Shown here: piece by piece, positions 1 through 8,537 of the stretch
Layout of the letters: each line of letters opens with the position of its first letter
How positions within the stretch are numbered: the first letter of the stretch is position 1
Assembly (NCBI GenBank): GCA_963760405.1
Contig: CAVXCV010000008.1
Coordinates: 124,001-188,000 of the forward strand
DNA length: 64,000 nt
Reading direction: 5' to 3'
From: RYN-230 sp963760405
GTDB lineage: Bacteria > Actinomycetota > Actinomycetes > Streptosporangiales > Streptosporangiaceae
Program-made: the position numbers and the translations under genes
Notes under the pieces: generated by a model
Told to the model about the DNA's origin: nothing
What the model saw: the letters and a program-made list of their open reading frames with translations, nothing else
Databases searched by the model: none

Positions 1-859
1 TGAGCAGGCTCATCGTGGCCAGCCCGCAGGCGTATGGCAGCTCGGGCAGGGCCGCGGCGAGCGCTACCCCGGCGGCCAGGCCGACCGAGGACTCCACCGC
101 GCTGGACACCACCGCGGGCAGCCCGCAGGCGGCCGCGATCCGGAGCGCGGCCGCGACCCCGCCCAGCGGCTGGGCCTTGAGCACCACGATGTCCGCGGCG
201 CCCGCGGCGCGCACCCGCAGCGGGTCCTCGGCCCGGCGGATCGACTCATCCGCCGCGACCGGGACATCGGTCCGGCGGCGCAGCGCGGCCAGCTCGTCCA
301 GGGTGGCGCAGGGCTGCTCCGCGTACTCCAGGCCGAACCGGCCCAGGTCGCGCAGGATCGCGGCGGCCTGGTCCACCGACCAGCCGCCGTTGGCGTCCAC
401 CCGGATCCGGCCGGCCGGGCCCAGCGCGTCGCGGACCGCCTCGACCCGGGCGATGTCCGCACCGGCGGGCTGGCCGGGCTCGGCGACCTTCACCTTGGCG
501 GTGCGGCAGCCGGAGCCAGTCACGATGCGATGCGCCTGGGCGGGGCCGACCGCGGGGACGGTCACGTTGACCGGCACCTGGTCCCGCACCGGGGCGGGCC
601 AGCCATCCCAGGCCGCTTCCAGGGCGCAGGCCAGCCAGCGGGCACATTCCCGCGGGCCGTACTCGGCGAACGGGGAGAACTCAGCCCAGCCAGCCGGGCC
701 CTCGAAGAGCGCCCCCTCCCGGACGGTGATGCCGCGGAAGCGGGTCGGCATCGGGATCGCGAACGCCCGGAGCCCGGGCAGCAGGCTGGCCACCCGGGCC
801 CGGCGGGCGGCCCGCGGGCTCAGCTGCTGGCTCACCGGCCCTGCCTGCCAATCACTCAC
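1..859 (-). CDS. menC: o-succinylbenzoate synthase MenC (partial, 3' end outside window)
   Basis: Enolase-superfamily enzyme that dehydrates SHCHC to o-succinylbenzoate in menaquinone synthesis. The frame is open from a GTG at 859 to the window edge, giving 286 residues without the C-terminus. Visible family marks are the N-terminal core TRFRGITVREG, the KVKV catalytic lysine motif near residue 122, metal-ligand candidates D155, E181 and D204 (contexts VDANGG, EYAEQP, AADES) and a second catalytic lysine near 228 (VLKAQP). The start is uncertain, because homologues often begin nearer the LRAFAIPM segment. It is transcribed divergently from menE with about 45 bp between the starts, and the two act in consecutive steps, which supports both calls. 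Confidence 0.9.
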   Translation of the reverse strand, partial: MSDWQAGPVSQQLSPRAARRARVASLLPGLRAFAIPMPTRFRGITVREGALFEGPAGWAEFSPFAEYGPRECARWLACALEAAWDGWPAPVRDQVPVNVTVPAVGPAQAHRIVTGSGCRTAKVKVAEPGQPAGADIARVEAVRDALGPAGRIRVDANGGWSVDQAAAILRDLGRFGLEYAEQPCATLDELAALRRRTDVPVAADESIRRAEDPLRVRAAGAADIVVLKAQPLGGVAAALRIAAACGLPAVVSSAVESSVGLAAGVALAAALPELPYACGLATMSLL

Positions 860-891
860 GACCCTCCAGGCTCATCCCTGATCTGCCCGGT

Positions 892-904
892 TAACCTTAC
901 GTCG
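892..904 (+). promoter_or_regulatory. Putative -10 element for a leaderless menE transcript
   Basis: TAACCT (892-897) fits the TAnnnT pattern of actinobacterial -10 boxes and ends 7 nt before the menE ATG at 905. No Shine-Dalgarno sequence precedes the ATG. Transcription would begin at or next to the start codon. No convincing -35 is seen, so this is an inference. Confidence 0.4.
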
Positions 905-2101
905 ATGACTTCGCGGCCCTTGCACGCGGTGCTGCTGCCCCCCGCCGGGCATGCTGGCCGGCTGCTCGAACTGCTGGACGCAGCGCTGGATGGCCGTGGG
1001 CCAGCAGTGCTGCCGGTGGACCCGCGGCTGCCGCCGGACCGGGTCGCCGCCCTGCTCCGGGCCCTCCGGCCGGGCACGCTGGAGACCACCGGCGGGACCC
1101 AGCGGCTGGACCCGGCAGGAGCGCCGGAGCTGTCCCCCGGCACCGCGGTGGTGATCGCCACCTCCGGGTCCACCGGGGAACCCAAGGGCGTGGAGCTGAC
1201 CGCGGCCGCGCTGCGCCACTCGGCGCGGGCCAGCCTGGACCGGATCGGCGCGCGGCCCGGCGAGGCCTGGCTGTCCTGCCTGCCGCCCAGTCATGTGGCC
1301 GGCCTGCAGGTGTTCATCCGGTCGCTGCTCGCCGGGCTGCCGCCGGTAGTAGTCGACCGGCTGGAGCCGGCTGCCGCCAGCGCCTGCGGCGCGCCGTATG
1401 TGTCGCTGGTGCCCACCCAGGTACGGCGGCTGCTGGACGAGCCGGACGGCCGGGCCGTGCTGGCCGGATTCCGGTGCATCCTGCTCGGCGGGGCCGCGGT
1501 GCCGGGCGGGCTGCTCGCCGAAGCCCGCGCGGCGGGCGCCCGGGTGGTCACCACCTACGGGATGACCGAGACCTGCGGCGGGTGCGTATACGACGGGATG
1601 CCGCTGGACGGGGTGCGCGTGCGGGTCGGCGGGGACGGGCGGATCAGGATCGCCGGCCCGGTGCTCTTCGCTGGCTACCGGGGCCAGCCCGGCCGGTCCG
1701 CCAGTGCCCTGGACGGAGGCTGGTTCGTCACCTCTGACCTCGGTGAGCTGACCAGCTCCGGGCGGCTGGAGGTCCGCGGCCGGGCCGACGGCATGATCAA
1801 CACCGGCGGCGAGAAGGTTGCCGCCGACGAGGTGGCGGCCGCGCTGGAACGCTGCGCCGGGGTGCGCGAGGCCGCCGTGACCGGGCGGCCCGATGCGGAG
1901 TGGGGAGAACTGGTCACCGCGATCGTGGTCGCGTCCGATCCGGCGGCCCCGCCCGCGCTGGCCGCGCTCCGCGCGTGCGTCCGCGGGGTACTGCCGGACT
2001 TCGCCGCGCCCCGGGCGCTGGTGCTGGTCGAGGCGATCCCGCTGCTCCCGTCCGGCAAGCCGGACCTGCAGGCGCTGCGGGCGCTGGCCCGAGCTGGCTG
2101 A
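905..2101 (+). CDS. menE: o-succinylbenzoate-CoA ligase MenE
   Basis: AMP-forming acyl-CoA synthetase that activates o-succinylbenzoate with ATP and CoA in menaquinone synthesis. Length is 398 aa, short for the ANL superfamily but usual for actinobacterial MenE. The P-loop-like motif TSGSTGEPKG lies near residue 90, the A5-type motif TTYGMTET near 216, the hinge region with SDLGEL and RADGMINTGGEKV near 275-305, and the conserved lysine in LPSGKPD near the C-terminus. The ATG at 905 was chosen because the frame upstream has no family similarity and lies in the divergent menC region. Divergent pairing with menC supports the specificity call over a generic acyl-CoA ligase. Confidence 0.9.
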   Translation: MTSRPLHAVLLPPAGHAGRLLELLDAALDGRGPAVLPVDPRLPPDRVAALLRALRPGTLETTGGTQRLDPAGAPELSPGTAVVIATSGSTGEPKGVELTAAALRHSARASLDRIGARPGEAWLSCLPPSHVAGLQVFIRSLLAGLPPVVVDRLEPAAASACGAPYVSLVPTQVRRLLDEPDGRAVLAGFRCILLGGAAVPGGLLAEARAAGARVVTTYGMTETCGGCVYDGMPLDGVRVRVGGDGRIRIAGPVLFAGYRGQPGRSASALDGGWFVTSDLGELTSSGRLEVRGRADGMINTGGEKVAADEVAAALERCAGVREAAVTGRPDAEWGELVTAIVVASDPAAPPALAALRACVRGVLPDFAAPRALVLVEAIPLLPSGKPDLQALRALARAG

Positions 2102-2224
2102 CCAGGCTGCTCGCCCCGGCTGCTAACGATGGACGCTGGCCCAGCGTTACCCAGGTGCAGGAGCAGGCTGGGCTGTCGGGGCGCGGCCGGGACGGAATCT
2201 TCGCCGGGCATGGTGACGCGGCAC

Positions 2225-2250
2225 GGGAACAATCATCTCGCCGCTGCGTT
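2225..2250 (+). promoter_or_regulatory. ECF-sigma-type promoter upstream of the group-2 sigma gene
   Basis: GGGAAC (2225-2230), a 16-bp spacer and CGTT (2247-2250) match the -35/-10 pattern of stress ECF sigma factors of the SigR/SigH/SigE kind (GGAA[C/T] - about 16-17 - CGTT). The predicted start near 2257 would leave a leader of about 110 nt before the ATG at 2367. The rest of the 265-bp gap (2102-2366) holds nothing else that I can identify. Confidence 0.5.
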
Positions 2251-2366
2251 AATACATAGTGCCCGCGCTTCACAGTAGCAAGTGCTGCGGACCGCCGGAG
2301 CACGTCATGACCGCGGAACGTGGTGACGCCTGCGTTACCCACGCCCAGCTAAGGAGGTGCCTCGCG

Positions 2367-3743
2367 ATGCCCGGAACGGTTGCCGCCACGCGGCGGAATT
2401 CTGAGGTCGCCGAAGAGGCGGCCACCACGCGGGCCGGGGGCACGGTGCACCGTCGCACTGGTCAGCGGAGCACTGGTCAGCGCAGCCCAGGCCAGCGGAG
2501 CCCTGGTCAGGCGAGCACTGGTCAGCGGAACACGGGCCCGAAGCGAGCACGGACAGGCACGGAGGACATGAAGACTGCGCAGCCCACCACACTGCCGGAC
2601 GGCGCCGACGAGCTGGACGGCCTGGCCGAGGCCGAGGCGGCCGCGCTGGCTGACGCCAACGCTGGCGCCGCGGAGCTGGCTGACCCGGAGACGGTGGCCG
2701 GCCCGGACGCCGCGGCGGGCACGCTGGCCGCGGGCACCGTGGACGCAGAGGTCGCGGAGGCTGAGATCGCGGGCGCGGACGCCGGGCCGGCTGCCTCCGC
2801 AGCGGCGGAAGTGGACCTGGACGACCAGACGTCGGCCATGGGCGACTCGGTGCACACGTACCTCAAGTCCATCGGCCGGACCAGCCTGCTGACCGCCGAG
2901 CAGGAGGTGAACCTGGCCAAGCGGATCGAGGCTGGCCTGTTCGCCGAGCACAAGCTGGCCACCGACGCTGACCTGGATGAGAACTACCGCCGCGACCTCG
3001 AGGAGGTCGCCGAGGACGGCCGGCGCGCCAAGGCCCACATGCTGGAGGCCAACCTGCGCCTGGTGGTGTCGGTGGCCAAGAAGTACAGCGACCGGGGCCT
3101 GTCCCTGCTGGACGTGGTCCAGGAGGGGAACCTCGGCCTGATCCGGGCGGTCGAGAAGTTCGACTACACCAAGGGCTACAAGTTCTCCACCTACGCGATG
3201 TGGTGGATCCGGCAGGCGATCCAGCGTGGTTTCGCCGACTCGGCCCGCACCATCCGGCTGCCGGTGCACGTGCTCGAGATGCTCAGCAAGCTGAGCCGGG
3301 TCGAGCGGGACATGCACCAGCGGCTCGGCCGCGAGCCCACCCCAGAAGAGCTGGCGGTGGAGCTGGACCGGACCCCGGACCAGATCGAGGAGCTGCTGCG
3401 TACCAGCCGCCAGCCGATCAGCCTCGACTCGACCATCGGCGAGGACGGAGAGACCAGTATCGGCGACCTGATCGAGGACGTCGACGCCCCGGAGGCCTCC
3501 GAGCTGGTGGACCGGCAGCTCATGGCCGACCAGCTGCGGCACGCGCTGGACGGGCTGACCCAGCGCGAGGCGACGATCATGGCGATGCGGTTCGGCCTGT
3601 ACGACGGGAACCCGCACACGCTGGATGAGATCGGCCGCGCCCTGGGCCTGACCCGGGAGCGGATACGGCAGCTGGAGAAGCAGTCGCTGTCCAAGCTGCG
3701 CCACCCCAGCCGGGCCCAGCCCCTGCTGGATTACGCCAGCTAG
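2367..3743 (+). CDS. RNA polymerase sigma-70 factor, group 2 (HrdB/SigB-like)
   Basis: Promoter-recognition subunit of RNA polymerase, 458 aa. The start is set by a perfect AAGGAGG at 2351-2357, nine bases before the ATG; an earlier in-frame ATG at 2259 has no such site. Residues 1-155 are an acidic, Ala-rich disordered leader containing pentapeptide repeats. Region 1.2 begins near residue 160 (SVHTYLKSIGRTSLL), region 2 near 225-285 (EANLRLVVSVAKKY, FDYTKGYKFSTYAMWWIRQAI), region 3 near 300-350, and region 4 ends with the helix-turn-helix RERIRQLEKQSLSKLRHPSR near 430. Conserved regions resemble HrdB, but the sequence ends in LLDYAS and lacks the Lys-rich principal-sigma N-terminus, so it is more likely an alternative HrdA/HrdD/SigB-type factor. 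An ECF promoter upstream suggests stress induction. Confidence 0.9.
   Translation: MPGTVAATRRNSEVAEEAATTRAGGTVHRRTGQRSTGQRSPGQRSPGQASTGQRNTGPKRARTGTEDMKTAQPTTLPDGADELDGLAEAEAAALADANAGAAELADPETVAGPDAAAGTLAAGTVDAEVAEAEIAGADAGPAASAAAEVDLDDQTSAMGDSVHTYLKSIGRTSLLTAEQEVNLAKRIEAGLFAEHKLATDADLDENYRRDLEEVAEDGRRAKAHMLEANLRLVVSVAKKYSDRGLSLLDVVQEGNLGLIRAVEKFDYTKGYKFSTYAMWWIRQAIQRGFADSARTIRLPVHVLEMLSKLSRVERDMHQRLGREPTPEELAVELDRTPDQIEELLRTSRQPISLDSTIGEDGETSIGDLIEDVDAPEASELVDRQLMADQLRHALDGLTQREATIMAMRFGLYDGNPHTLDEIGRALGLTRERIRQLEKQSLSKLRHPSRAQPLLDYAS
2456..2545 (+). repeat. 15-bp tandem repeats in the sigma-factor N-terminus
   Basis: Five 15-bp units (cactggtcagcggag and variants) run from 2456 to 2530, with a degenerate sixth to 2545. 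They encode a repeating T/P-G-Q-R/A-S pentapeptide in the disordered N-terminal leader. Confidence 0.85.
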
Positions 3744-3764
3744 CACCACTGGGCCGCCACGACA

Positions 3765-3799
3765 GCGCCCGGGACCGACCTCCCGCCGGTCCCGGGCGC
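3765..3799 (+). terminator. Hairpin terminator after the sigma gene
   Basis: A perfect 13-bp stem (gcgcccgggaccg at 3765-3777 pairing with 3787-3799) encloses a 9-nt loop, 22 bp after the sigma stop codon. There is no strong U-tract, as is usual in actinobacteria. Confidence 0.75.
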
Positions 3800-3829
3800 A
3801 GCCATTTCCCGGCGTGCTGTACTGGAACC

Positions 3830-4741
3830 GTGGATAGGTCCCCGGCTGACGTGCCTGCCCGGAACCTGGCGGAGCGGGACCACGGCGGGTCGGCCCCCGC
3901 TCCCGGTGAGGCGGCCCGGTACTGGCAGCACGCGGCCGTGCCCGGCGTCAACCTGCTCCAGGCCAGGTATGTCACGCACCGGTACGCCCAGCACACGCAC
4001 GAGACCTACACCCTGGCGCTGATCGAGGACGGGGTGGAGGAATTCCGGCACGACGGCAGCCTGCTCCGGGCCGGACCGGGGGCGGTGGCGTTGCTGAACC
4101 CCGAAGTCGTGCACACCGGGCAGGCGGGCGTCCCGGACGGCTGGTCCTACCGGGTGCTCTACCCGGCCGCCAGCCTGGTCGCCGGGATCAGCGCGGAGCT
4201 CGGCGCCCCCCCGGGCACCCCGTACTTCCCGCACGCCGTGGTGCAGGATCCGCGCAGCGCCCAGCTGGTCCGGGCGGCCCACCTGGCGGCTGAGCACGGC
4301 GACGCGCTGGCCTCCTCGGGGGTGCTGCACGCCGCCCTGGCTGGGCTGCTCCAGCAGCATGCCAGGACCGGCACTGGCGGCCGGCCGGTGCACCGCCCTG
4401 CGGTGCGGCTGGCCCAGGACCTGCTCCGGGAGCGGGTCACCAGCCCCCCGTCCCTGGCTGAGCTCGCGCGGGTTACCGGGCTGGGTCCGTTCACCTTGCT
4501 CCGGGCGTTCCGCGCGGAGACCGGGCTGCCGCCGCATGCCTACCTGAACCAGGTCCGGGTGCGGCTGGCCCGGCGGCTGCTGGATCGCGGGGTCCCGCCC
4601 GCGGCGGCGGCGGCGGAAGCAGGCTTCGCTGACCAGGCCCACCTGACCCGGCACTTCAAGCGCGTCGTCGGCGTCCCGCCCGGGGCCTATCAGCGGGCCC
4701 GGCACCCCGGGCCGGGCCGCCGGGCAGCACCAGCGCGGTGA
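3830..4741 (+). CDS. AraC-family transcriptional regulator
   Basis: DNA-binding regulator of 303 aa starting at GTG 3830. Residues about 25-130 form a cupin sensor domain of AraC_binding type (VTHRYAQHTHETYTLALIEDG, with the His pair typical of the fold). Residues about 195-295 hold two helix-turn-helix motifs (LAELARVTGLGPFTLLRAF and AAAAAEAGFADQAHLTRHFK, then the signature ending VPPGAY). It lies 107 bp upstream of azlC on the same strand. AraC-type regulators of this build next to AzlCD are common, and it probably controls the exporter in response to an amino acid. The ligand is not deducible. Confidence 0.88.
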   Translation: MDRSPADVPARNLAERDHGGSAPAPGEAARYWQHAAVPGVNLLQARYVTHRYAQHTHETYTLALIEDGVEEFRHDGSLLRAGPGAVALLNPEVVHTGQAGVPDGWSYRVLYPAASLVAGISAELGAPPGTPYFPHAVVQDPRSAQLVRAAHLAAEHGDALASSGVLHAALAGLLQQHARTGTGGRPVHRPAVRLAQDLLRERVTSPPSLAELARVTGLGPFTLLRAFRAETGLPPHAYLNQVRVRLARRLLDRGVPPAAAAAEAGFADQAHLTRHFKRVVGVPPGAYQRARHPGPGRRAAPAR

Positions 4742-4848
4742 CCTGCCGCAGCTGGCGGCCGGGGGTGGCCACCGGTGCCCGCTGCTCCCCGGGCGCAAGC
4801 GCAAGAACGTTCAAGCCCGGCCGCTGCGGCCCGCCCTAGCCTTCGGCT

Positions 4849-5670
4849 ATGGCAGACTCCCCAGCGCGAGCGCAGGCCCCGGGCCGCCCCCGGGCCGGGC
4901 GCTGGCGGCTGGCTGGCCCGGCCCGGGACGGCGTCATCCTCGGGCTGGCCGTGGGCGCCTCCGGGCTGGCTTTCGGGGCGGCCGCCGTCACGGCGGGGCT
5001 GAGCGTGGCCCAGGCCTGCGTGCTCAGCCTGATCGCCTACACCGGAGCCTCACAGTTCGCGCTGGCCGCGTCCATCGCTGGTGGCGGCAGCCTGATCGCC
5101 GGGACGGCCAGCGCGGTCCTGCTCGGCACCCGGAACGGGCTGTACGGGCTCCGCCTGGCTGGCTTGCTGCGGTTCCGCGGGGCGGCCCGGCTGCTGGCCG
5201 CGCACGGCATCACGGACGAATCCACCGCGGTCGCGCTGGCCCAGCGCGGCCAGGCCGCCACCCGGGCCGGGTTCCTGGGCACCTTCGGCAGCCTCTACCT
5301 CACCTGGAACGCGGCCTCGCTGGCAGGCGCGCTGGGCGCGGGCAGGATCGGCTCACCTGGCTCATTCGGCCTGGACGTGGTCGGCCCCGCCGCGTTCCTG
5401 GCGCTGCTGTGGCCGCGGCTGCGCGACGGCCGCACGGAGCGGGCCGTCGCGCTCGCCGGGGCCGGGATCGCCGTGCTGGCCACGCCGTTTTGCCCGCCGG
5501 GGCTCCCGGTGGTGCTGGCCGCCGCCGCAGCGCTTGCTGCGGCGTTGCTGCCGTCCGCGGCGGCGCCTGCCCCGGACAGCACCGCCCCGGACGGCACCGC
5601 CCCGGACAGCACCGCCCCAGCAGGCACTCCGGCAGACGGGGACGTGGCCGGCCAGGAGGCGCACCGGTGA
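4849..5670 (+). CDS. azlC: AzlC family branched-chain amino acid exporter, large subunit
   Basis: Inner-membrane permease of 273 aa, the large half of the two-component AzlCD (LIV-E type) exporter. The family core is visible at residues 25-120 (LGLAVGASGLAFGAAAVTAG, LIAYTGASQFALAAS, SAVLLGTRNGLYGLRL). Several hydrophobic helices run to about residue 235, followed by a soluble tail with PDSTA/PDGTA pentapeptide repeats encoded by 15-bp units (about 5566-5625). The ATG at 4849 has no Shine-Dalgarno site; TAGCCT (4837-4842) lies 6 nt upstream, which fits a leaderless mRNA. The stop overlaps the azlD GTG by four bases, so translation is probably coupled. Confidence 0.85.
   Translation: MADSPARAQAPGRPRAGRWRLAGPARDGVILGLAVGASGLAFGAAAVTAGLSVAQACVLSLIAYTGASQFALAASIAGGGSLIAGTASAVLLGTRNGLYGLRLAGLLRFRGAARLLAAHGITDESTAVALAQRGQAATRAGFLGTFGSLYLTWNAASLAGALGAGRIGSPGSFGLDVVGPAAFLALLWPRLRDGRTERAVALAGAGIAVLATPFCPPGLPVVLAAAAALAAALLPSAAAPAPDSTAPDGTAPDSTAPAGTPADGDVAGQEAHR
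5566..5625 (+). repeat. 15-bp tandem repeats in the azlC 3' end
   Basis: Four consecutive 15-bp units of the form accgccccggacagc encode a T-A-P-D-S/G pentapeptide in the cytosolic or extracellular tail of AzlC. The last unit is diverged. Confidence 0.8.
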
Positions 5671-5984
5671 CCGGGACCTGGATCGCGGTGCTGGTCACCG
5701 CGTTCTGTTGTTACGGCCTCAAGCTGGCGGGCCTGACCGTGCCACAGCGGCTGCTGGCCCATCCCCGGGCCCGGCTGTTCGCGGGGCTGGTCCCGGTCGC
5801 CCTGCTCGCGGCGCTGATCGCGGTGCAGGCCCTGGGCCGGGGTGAGTTCGTGGCGGTGGACCCGGCCCGGCTGGCCGGCCTGGGTGCGGCCATGGCCGCG
5901 CTCGTGCTGCGGGCCCCGTTCCTGGTGGTGATCCTGGCGGCGGCGGGCACCGCGGCGGCGCTGCGTGCGCTGGGCATCAGCTGA
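5667..5984 (+). CDS. azlD: AzlD family branched-chain amino acid exporter, small subunit
   Basis: Small membrane protein of 105 aa that pairs with AzlC to export branched-chain amino acids. The GTG start lies in a GTGA overlap with the azlC stop. Three to four hydrophobic segments are visible (WIAVLVTAFCCYGLKLAG, LFAGLVPVALLAALIAVQAL, AAMAALVLRAPFLVVILAAA), with the RAPFLVVILAA stretch typical of AzlD C-termini. Length matches the family. The overlap and order azlC-azlD support a single transcript under the upstream AraC regulator. Confidence 0.85.
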   Translation: MTGTWIAVLVTAFCCYGLKLAGLTVPQRLLAHPRARLFAGLVPVALLAALIAVQALGRGEFVAVDPARLAGLGAAMAALVLRAPFLVVILAAAGTAAALRALGIS

Positions 5985-6037
5985 CCTCCTGCGCGGGCTG
6001 GCCCCAGCGGCATCAGCTGACACGGTAAAGTGCCCGC

Positions 6038-6484
6038 GTGACTGTGAGCGTCGAAGTGCTACATGAAGTGACCGACGAGGTCGTCGAGGCGTTCGGCTAC
6101 CTGCTCCCCCAGCTGTCGGCCAGTGCGCCCCCGGCGGACCGGCCAGTGCTCGAGCAGGTGGTCAGCTCCCCCGCGGTCACGCTGCTGATCGCCCGGGCCG
6201 GCGGGAAGATCGCCGGGACGCTGTCCCTGGTGATGTTCCCGATCCCCACCGGGCTGCGTGCCTGGATCGAGGATGTCATCGTGGACGAGGCCGCGCGCGG
6301 CCAGGGAATCGGGCAGGACCTCACGCTGGCCGCGCTGCGCATTGCCGAGGAGGCCGGGGCCAGGACGGTGGACCTGACCTCCCGGCCCTCCCGGGAGGCG
6401 GCGGGCCGTCTGTACGAGCGGGTCGGCTTCCAGTCCCGGGAGACCCGGCTGTACCGCTACTCGTTCGCCGACCACAGCGCCTGA
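6038..6484 (+). CDS. GNAT family N-acetyltransferase
   Basis: Acetyl-CoA-dependent N-acyltransferase of 148 aa with unknown substrate. The acetyl-CoA pyrophosphate-binding motif A is clear at residues about 83-97 (DVIVDEAARGQGIGQDL, Q/RxxGxG/A type), and the C-terminal AAGRLYERVGFQSRET is the usual motif B. The start is GTG 6038; TAAAGT (6026-6031) ends 6 nt before it and no Shine-Dalgarno is present, again suggesting a leaderless transcript. It stands alone between azlD and a convergent gene, so context gives no clue to the substrate. Confidence 0.85.
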   Translation: MTVSVEVLHEVTDEVVEAFGYLLPQLSASAPPADRPVLEQVVSSPAVTLLIARAGGKIAGTLSLVMFPIPTGLRAWIEDVIVDEAARGQGIGQDLTLAALRIAEEAGARTVDLTSRPSREAAGRLYERVGFQSRETRLYRYSFADHSA

Positions 6485-6533
6485 CCGGCCAGCCGCGGCA
6501 CGGTCAGCTGGCGCGTGATCAGGCGCCGCGTGG

Positions 6534-7739
6534 TCAGGTGGCGAACTCGGTGACGGCGGCCAGCAGCCGGTCCACCTCGGCCCGGTCGTTGTAGTGCACC
6601 AGGCCGGCCCGCACCGCGCCGCCTGAGTCCCGGATGCCGAGCGCGCCGGTCAGCTCCCACGCGTAGCTGTGCCCATGCATCACGTTCACCTCGCCCTCGG
6701 CCAGGTACCGGGCGACATCCTGCGGGGTGTGCCCGGCCACCGTGAAGTACGCGGTGGGGGTGCGCCGCGCCGCGGCCCCGTAGCAGGTCACCCCGTCGAT
6801 GCTGGCCAGCCCGCGGAGCAGCACGCCGAACAGGTCCTGCTCGTAGCGCTCCACCGCCGCCATGGAGGTGAGCACCCGCTGCCGCCGGGTGCCGGAGGCA
6901 GCGTCGTCCAGCCCGGCCAGGTGGTCGACCGCGGCCGTCACCCCGGCCAGGTCCGCGAAGGGCGGGGTGCCCTGCTCGAACCGTTCCGGCACGGAGCCGG
7001 GCGCGGGCTCCAGCTTGTCCGGGTGCAGGGTACCCAGCAGCCCCGGATCGGCGATCACGGCCCCGATATGCGGGCCGGACCACTTGTACGCGCTGGTCGC
7101 ATAGAAGTCCGCGCCCAGCACGGCGACATCGACCGGCACGTGCGGGGTGGCGTGCACCCCGTCCACGTAACTGAGCGCGCCCACGGCCCGGGCCTGCGCG
7201 GTGATCGCCGGCACGTCCGGCCGGGTGCCGAGCACGTTGCTGGCCGCGGCGACCGCGACCAGCCGGGTCCGTTCCGACAGCAGCCCGGCATACTGCTCCG
7301 CGGGCAGCTCACCGGTGGCCTTGTCAACCTCGGCCCAGCGCACGGTGGCACCCGCCCGGGCCGCCGCCTGGACCCACGGCCGGACGTTGGCGTCGTGATC
7401 CAGCCGGGACACCACGACCTCATCTCCAGGACCCCAGGCCCGGGACAGCGTGCCCGCCAGCCGGTAGGTGAGCGTGGTCATGTTCGGCCCGAGGATCACC
7501 CCGGCCGCGACTCCGCCGGTGAGGTCGGCGACGGCCTGCCGGCACTCGGCCATCAGCCCGGCCGAGCACAGGCTGGCCGGGAACACCCCGCCCACATTGC
7601 TGAGCCCGGCCCGGTGGGCGGCGGCGATGGCATCGATCACGCTGCCGGGCACCTGGGTCCCGGCCGCGCCGTCCAGGTAGGCGTAGCCATCCGCGAGCGC
7701 GGGATAGCCCAGGCGCACTTTCGCAACATCGAATGCCAT
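6534..7739 (-). CDS. Cysteine desulfurase-like aminotransferase class V protein
   Basis: PLP-dependent fold-type I enzyme of 401 aa in the SufS/IscS-like group, closest in appearance to the subfamily annotated as cysteine desulfurase-like proteins. The PLP-binding lysine is in YATSAYKWSGPHIG near residue 220, preceded by the Asp/His region VDGVHATPHVPVDV. The N-terminal DGAAGTQVP and the cofactor-binding LGPNMTTLTYRLA segment are also typical. I see no obvious Cys-containing sulfur-transfer loop of the SufS or IscS kind, and no suf/isc genes are nearby, so the substrate may not be cysteine. The ATG at 7739 was preferred over one 18 nt upstream because homologues begin near FDVAKVR. Confidence 0.8.
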   Translation of the reverse strand: MAFDVAKVRLGYPALADGYAYLDGAAGTQVPGSVIDAIAAAHRAGLSNVGGVFPASLCSAGLMAECRQAVADLTGGVAAGVILGPNMTTLTYRLAGTLSRAWGPGDEVVVSRLDHDANVRPWVQAAARAGATVRWAEVDKATGELPAEQYAGLLSERTRLVAVAAASNVLGTRPDVPAITAQARAVGALSYVDGVHATPHVPVDVAVLGADFYATSAYKWSGPHIGAVIADPGLLGTLHPDKLEPAPGSVPERFEQGTPPFADLAGVTAAVDHLAGLDDAASGTRRQRVLTSMAAVERYEQDLFGVLLRGLASIDGVTCYGAAARRTPTAYFTVAGHTPQDVARYLAEGEVNVMHGHSYAWELTGALGIRDSGGAVRAGLVHYNDRAEVDRLLAAVTEFAT

Positions 7740-7788
7740 GAAGCCATGCTGTCTCATGCGCCTGCTTCAGGGAACCCGCCGGTTTATG

Positions 7789-8537
7789 TCAGGGCACCCG
7801 CCCGGACGCCCGGAGCATGGCATGCCACGGGTCATCGCACACCGCAGCGCTGCCCGGGGCGCGGCGCCCCGGGCCGCTGGCGGGCTGGCTCCCGCTGATC
7901 GCGGTGACCCCGAGCACAGCGGAACCGGGCTCACCTGTCCCGGGCCGGCCGGCCGGCCCGCGGCGGGCCGGAGCTGCGGCATCCCGGACAGCCAGCCGCC
8001 GAGCAGGACCTCGGGGTTCGCTGGCCGGTAGTCCTTGCCCTGCGCCCGGGCCAGGTCCCAGGCATGCAGGTGCCATTCCGCGCAGGCGGCGCCGGCCATC
8101 CCGCCCACGGTGACCGGGATATCCCGGTACTGGTGATGCGGCAGGTCCCAGATGGGCGGCAGGCGCCGCGCGTAGGAGCGGGCGGAGCTGGCGAAGGCCG
8201 CGATGTGCTCCGGCCCGGTGGCGTCGGGCAGCGCCGCAAGCTCGGCGGCGTTCTGCCGGCCCAGCTTGCGCGCCAGGGTGTCAGGATGCGGCGAGGCCGT
8301 CATCAGCCGGGCCAGCCGGCTGGCGGGCGCATCATCCAGGTACTCGTGATAGTCATCGGCCACGCAGCGCAGATGGCCGGCCAGGTCAGTCACCCGCCAT
8401 TCCGGGCAGGGCGAAGGGCCAGCCCACATGTCCTCAGTGAACTGGGCGGAAATCTCGCAGATGACCGTCACGCCGTCGAGGAATGCGGCCAGCGCCGGGC
8501 CAGGCGACCAGCCCGACATGGGTTGCCCCGAATCCAT
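7789..8537 (-). CDS. DinB/maleylpyruvate isomerase-type protein, apparent C-terminal frameshift
   Basis: Mycothiol-dependent maleylpyruvate isomerase N-terminal family (DinB-like four-helix metal-binding fold). Conserved pieces are CPEWRVTDLAGHLRCVADD near residue 44 and AEWHLHAWDLARAQG near 155, which contain the metal-ligand histidines. After GGWLSGMPQLRP the frame becomes a Pro/Gly/Ser-rich stretch ending at 7767. A different frame below about 7905 reads CDDPWHAMLRASGRVP and stops at 7789; this is the family's usual C-terminus. One missing base between about 7905 and 7990 would restore it. Molecular role is unknown; such proteins are numerous in actinomycetes. Starts at ATG 8537 or 8519. 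Confidence 0.7.

Noticed and set aside
2259..2366. N-terminal extension of the sigma factor from ATG 2259
   Set aside because: The extension has Cys/His-rich odd composition, and the AAGGAGG site clearly marks ATG 2367.
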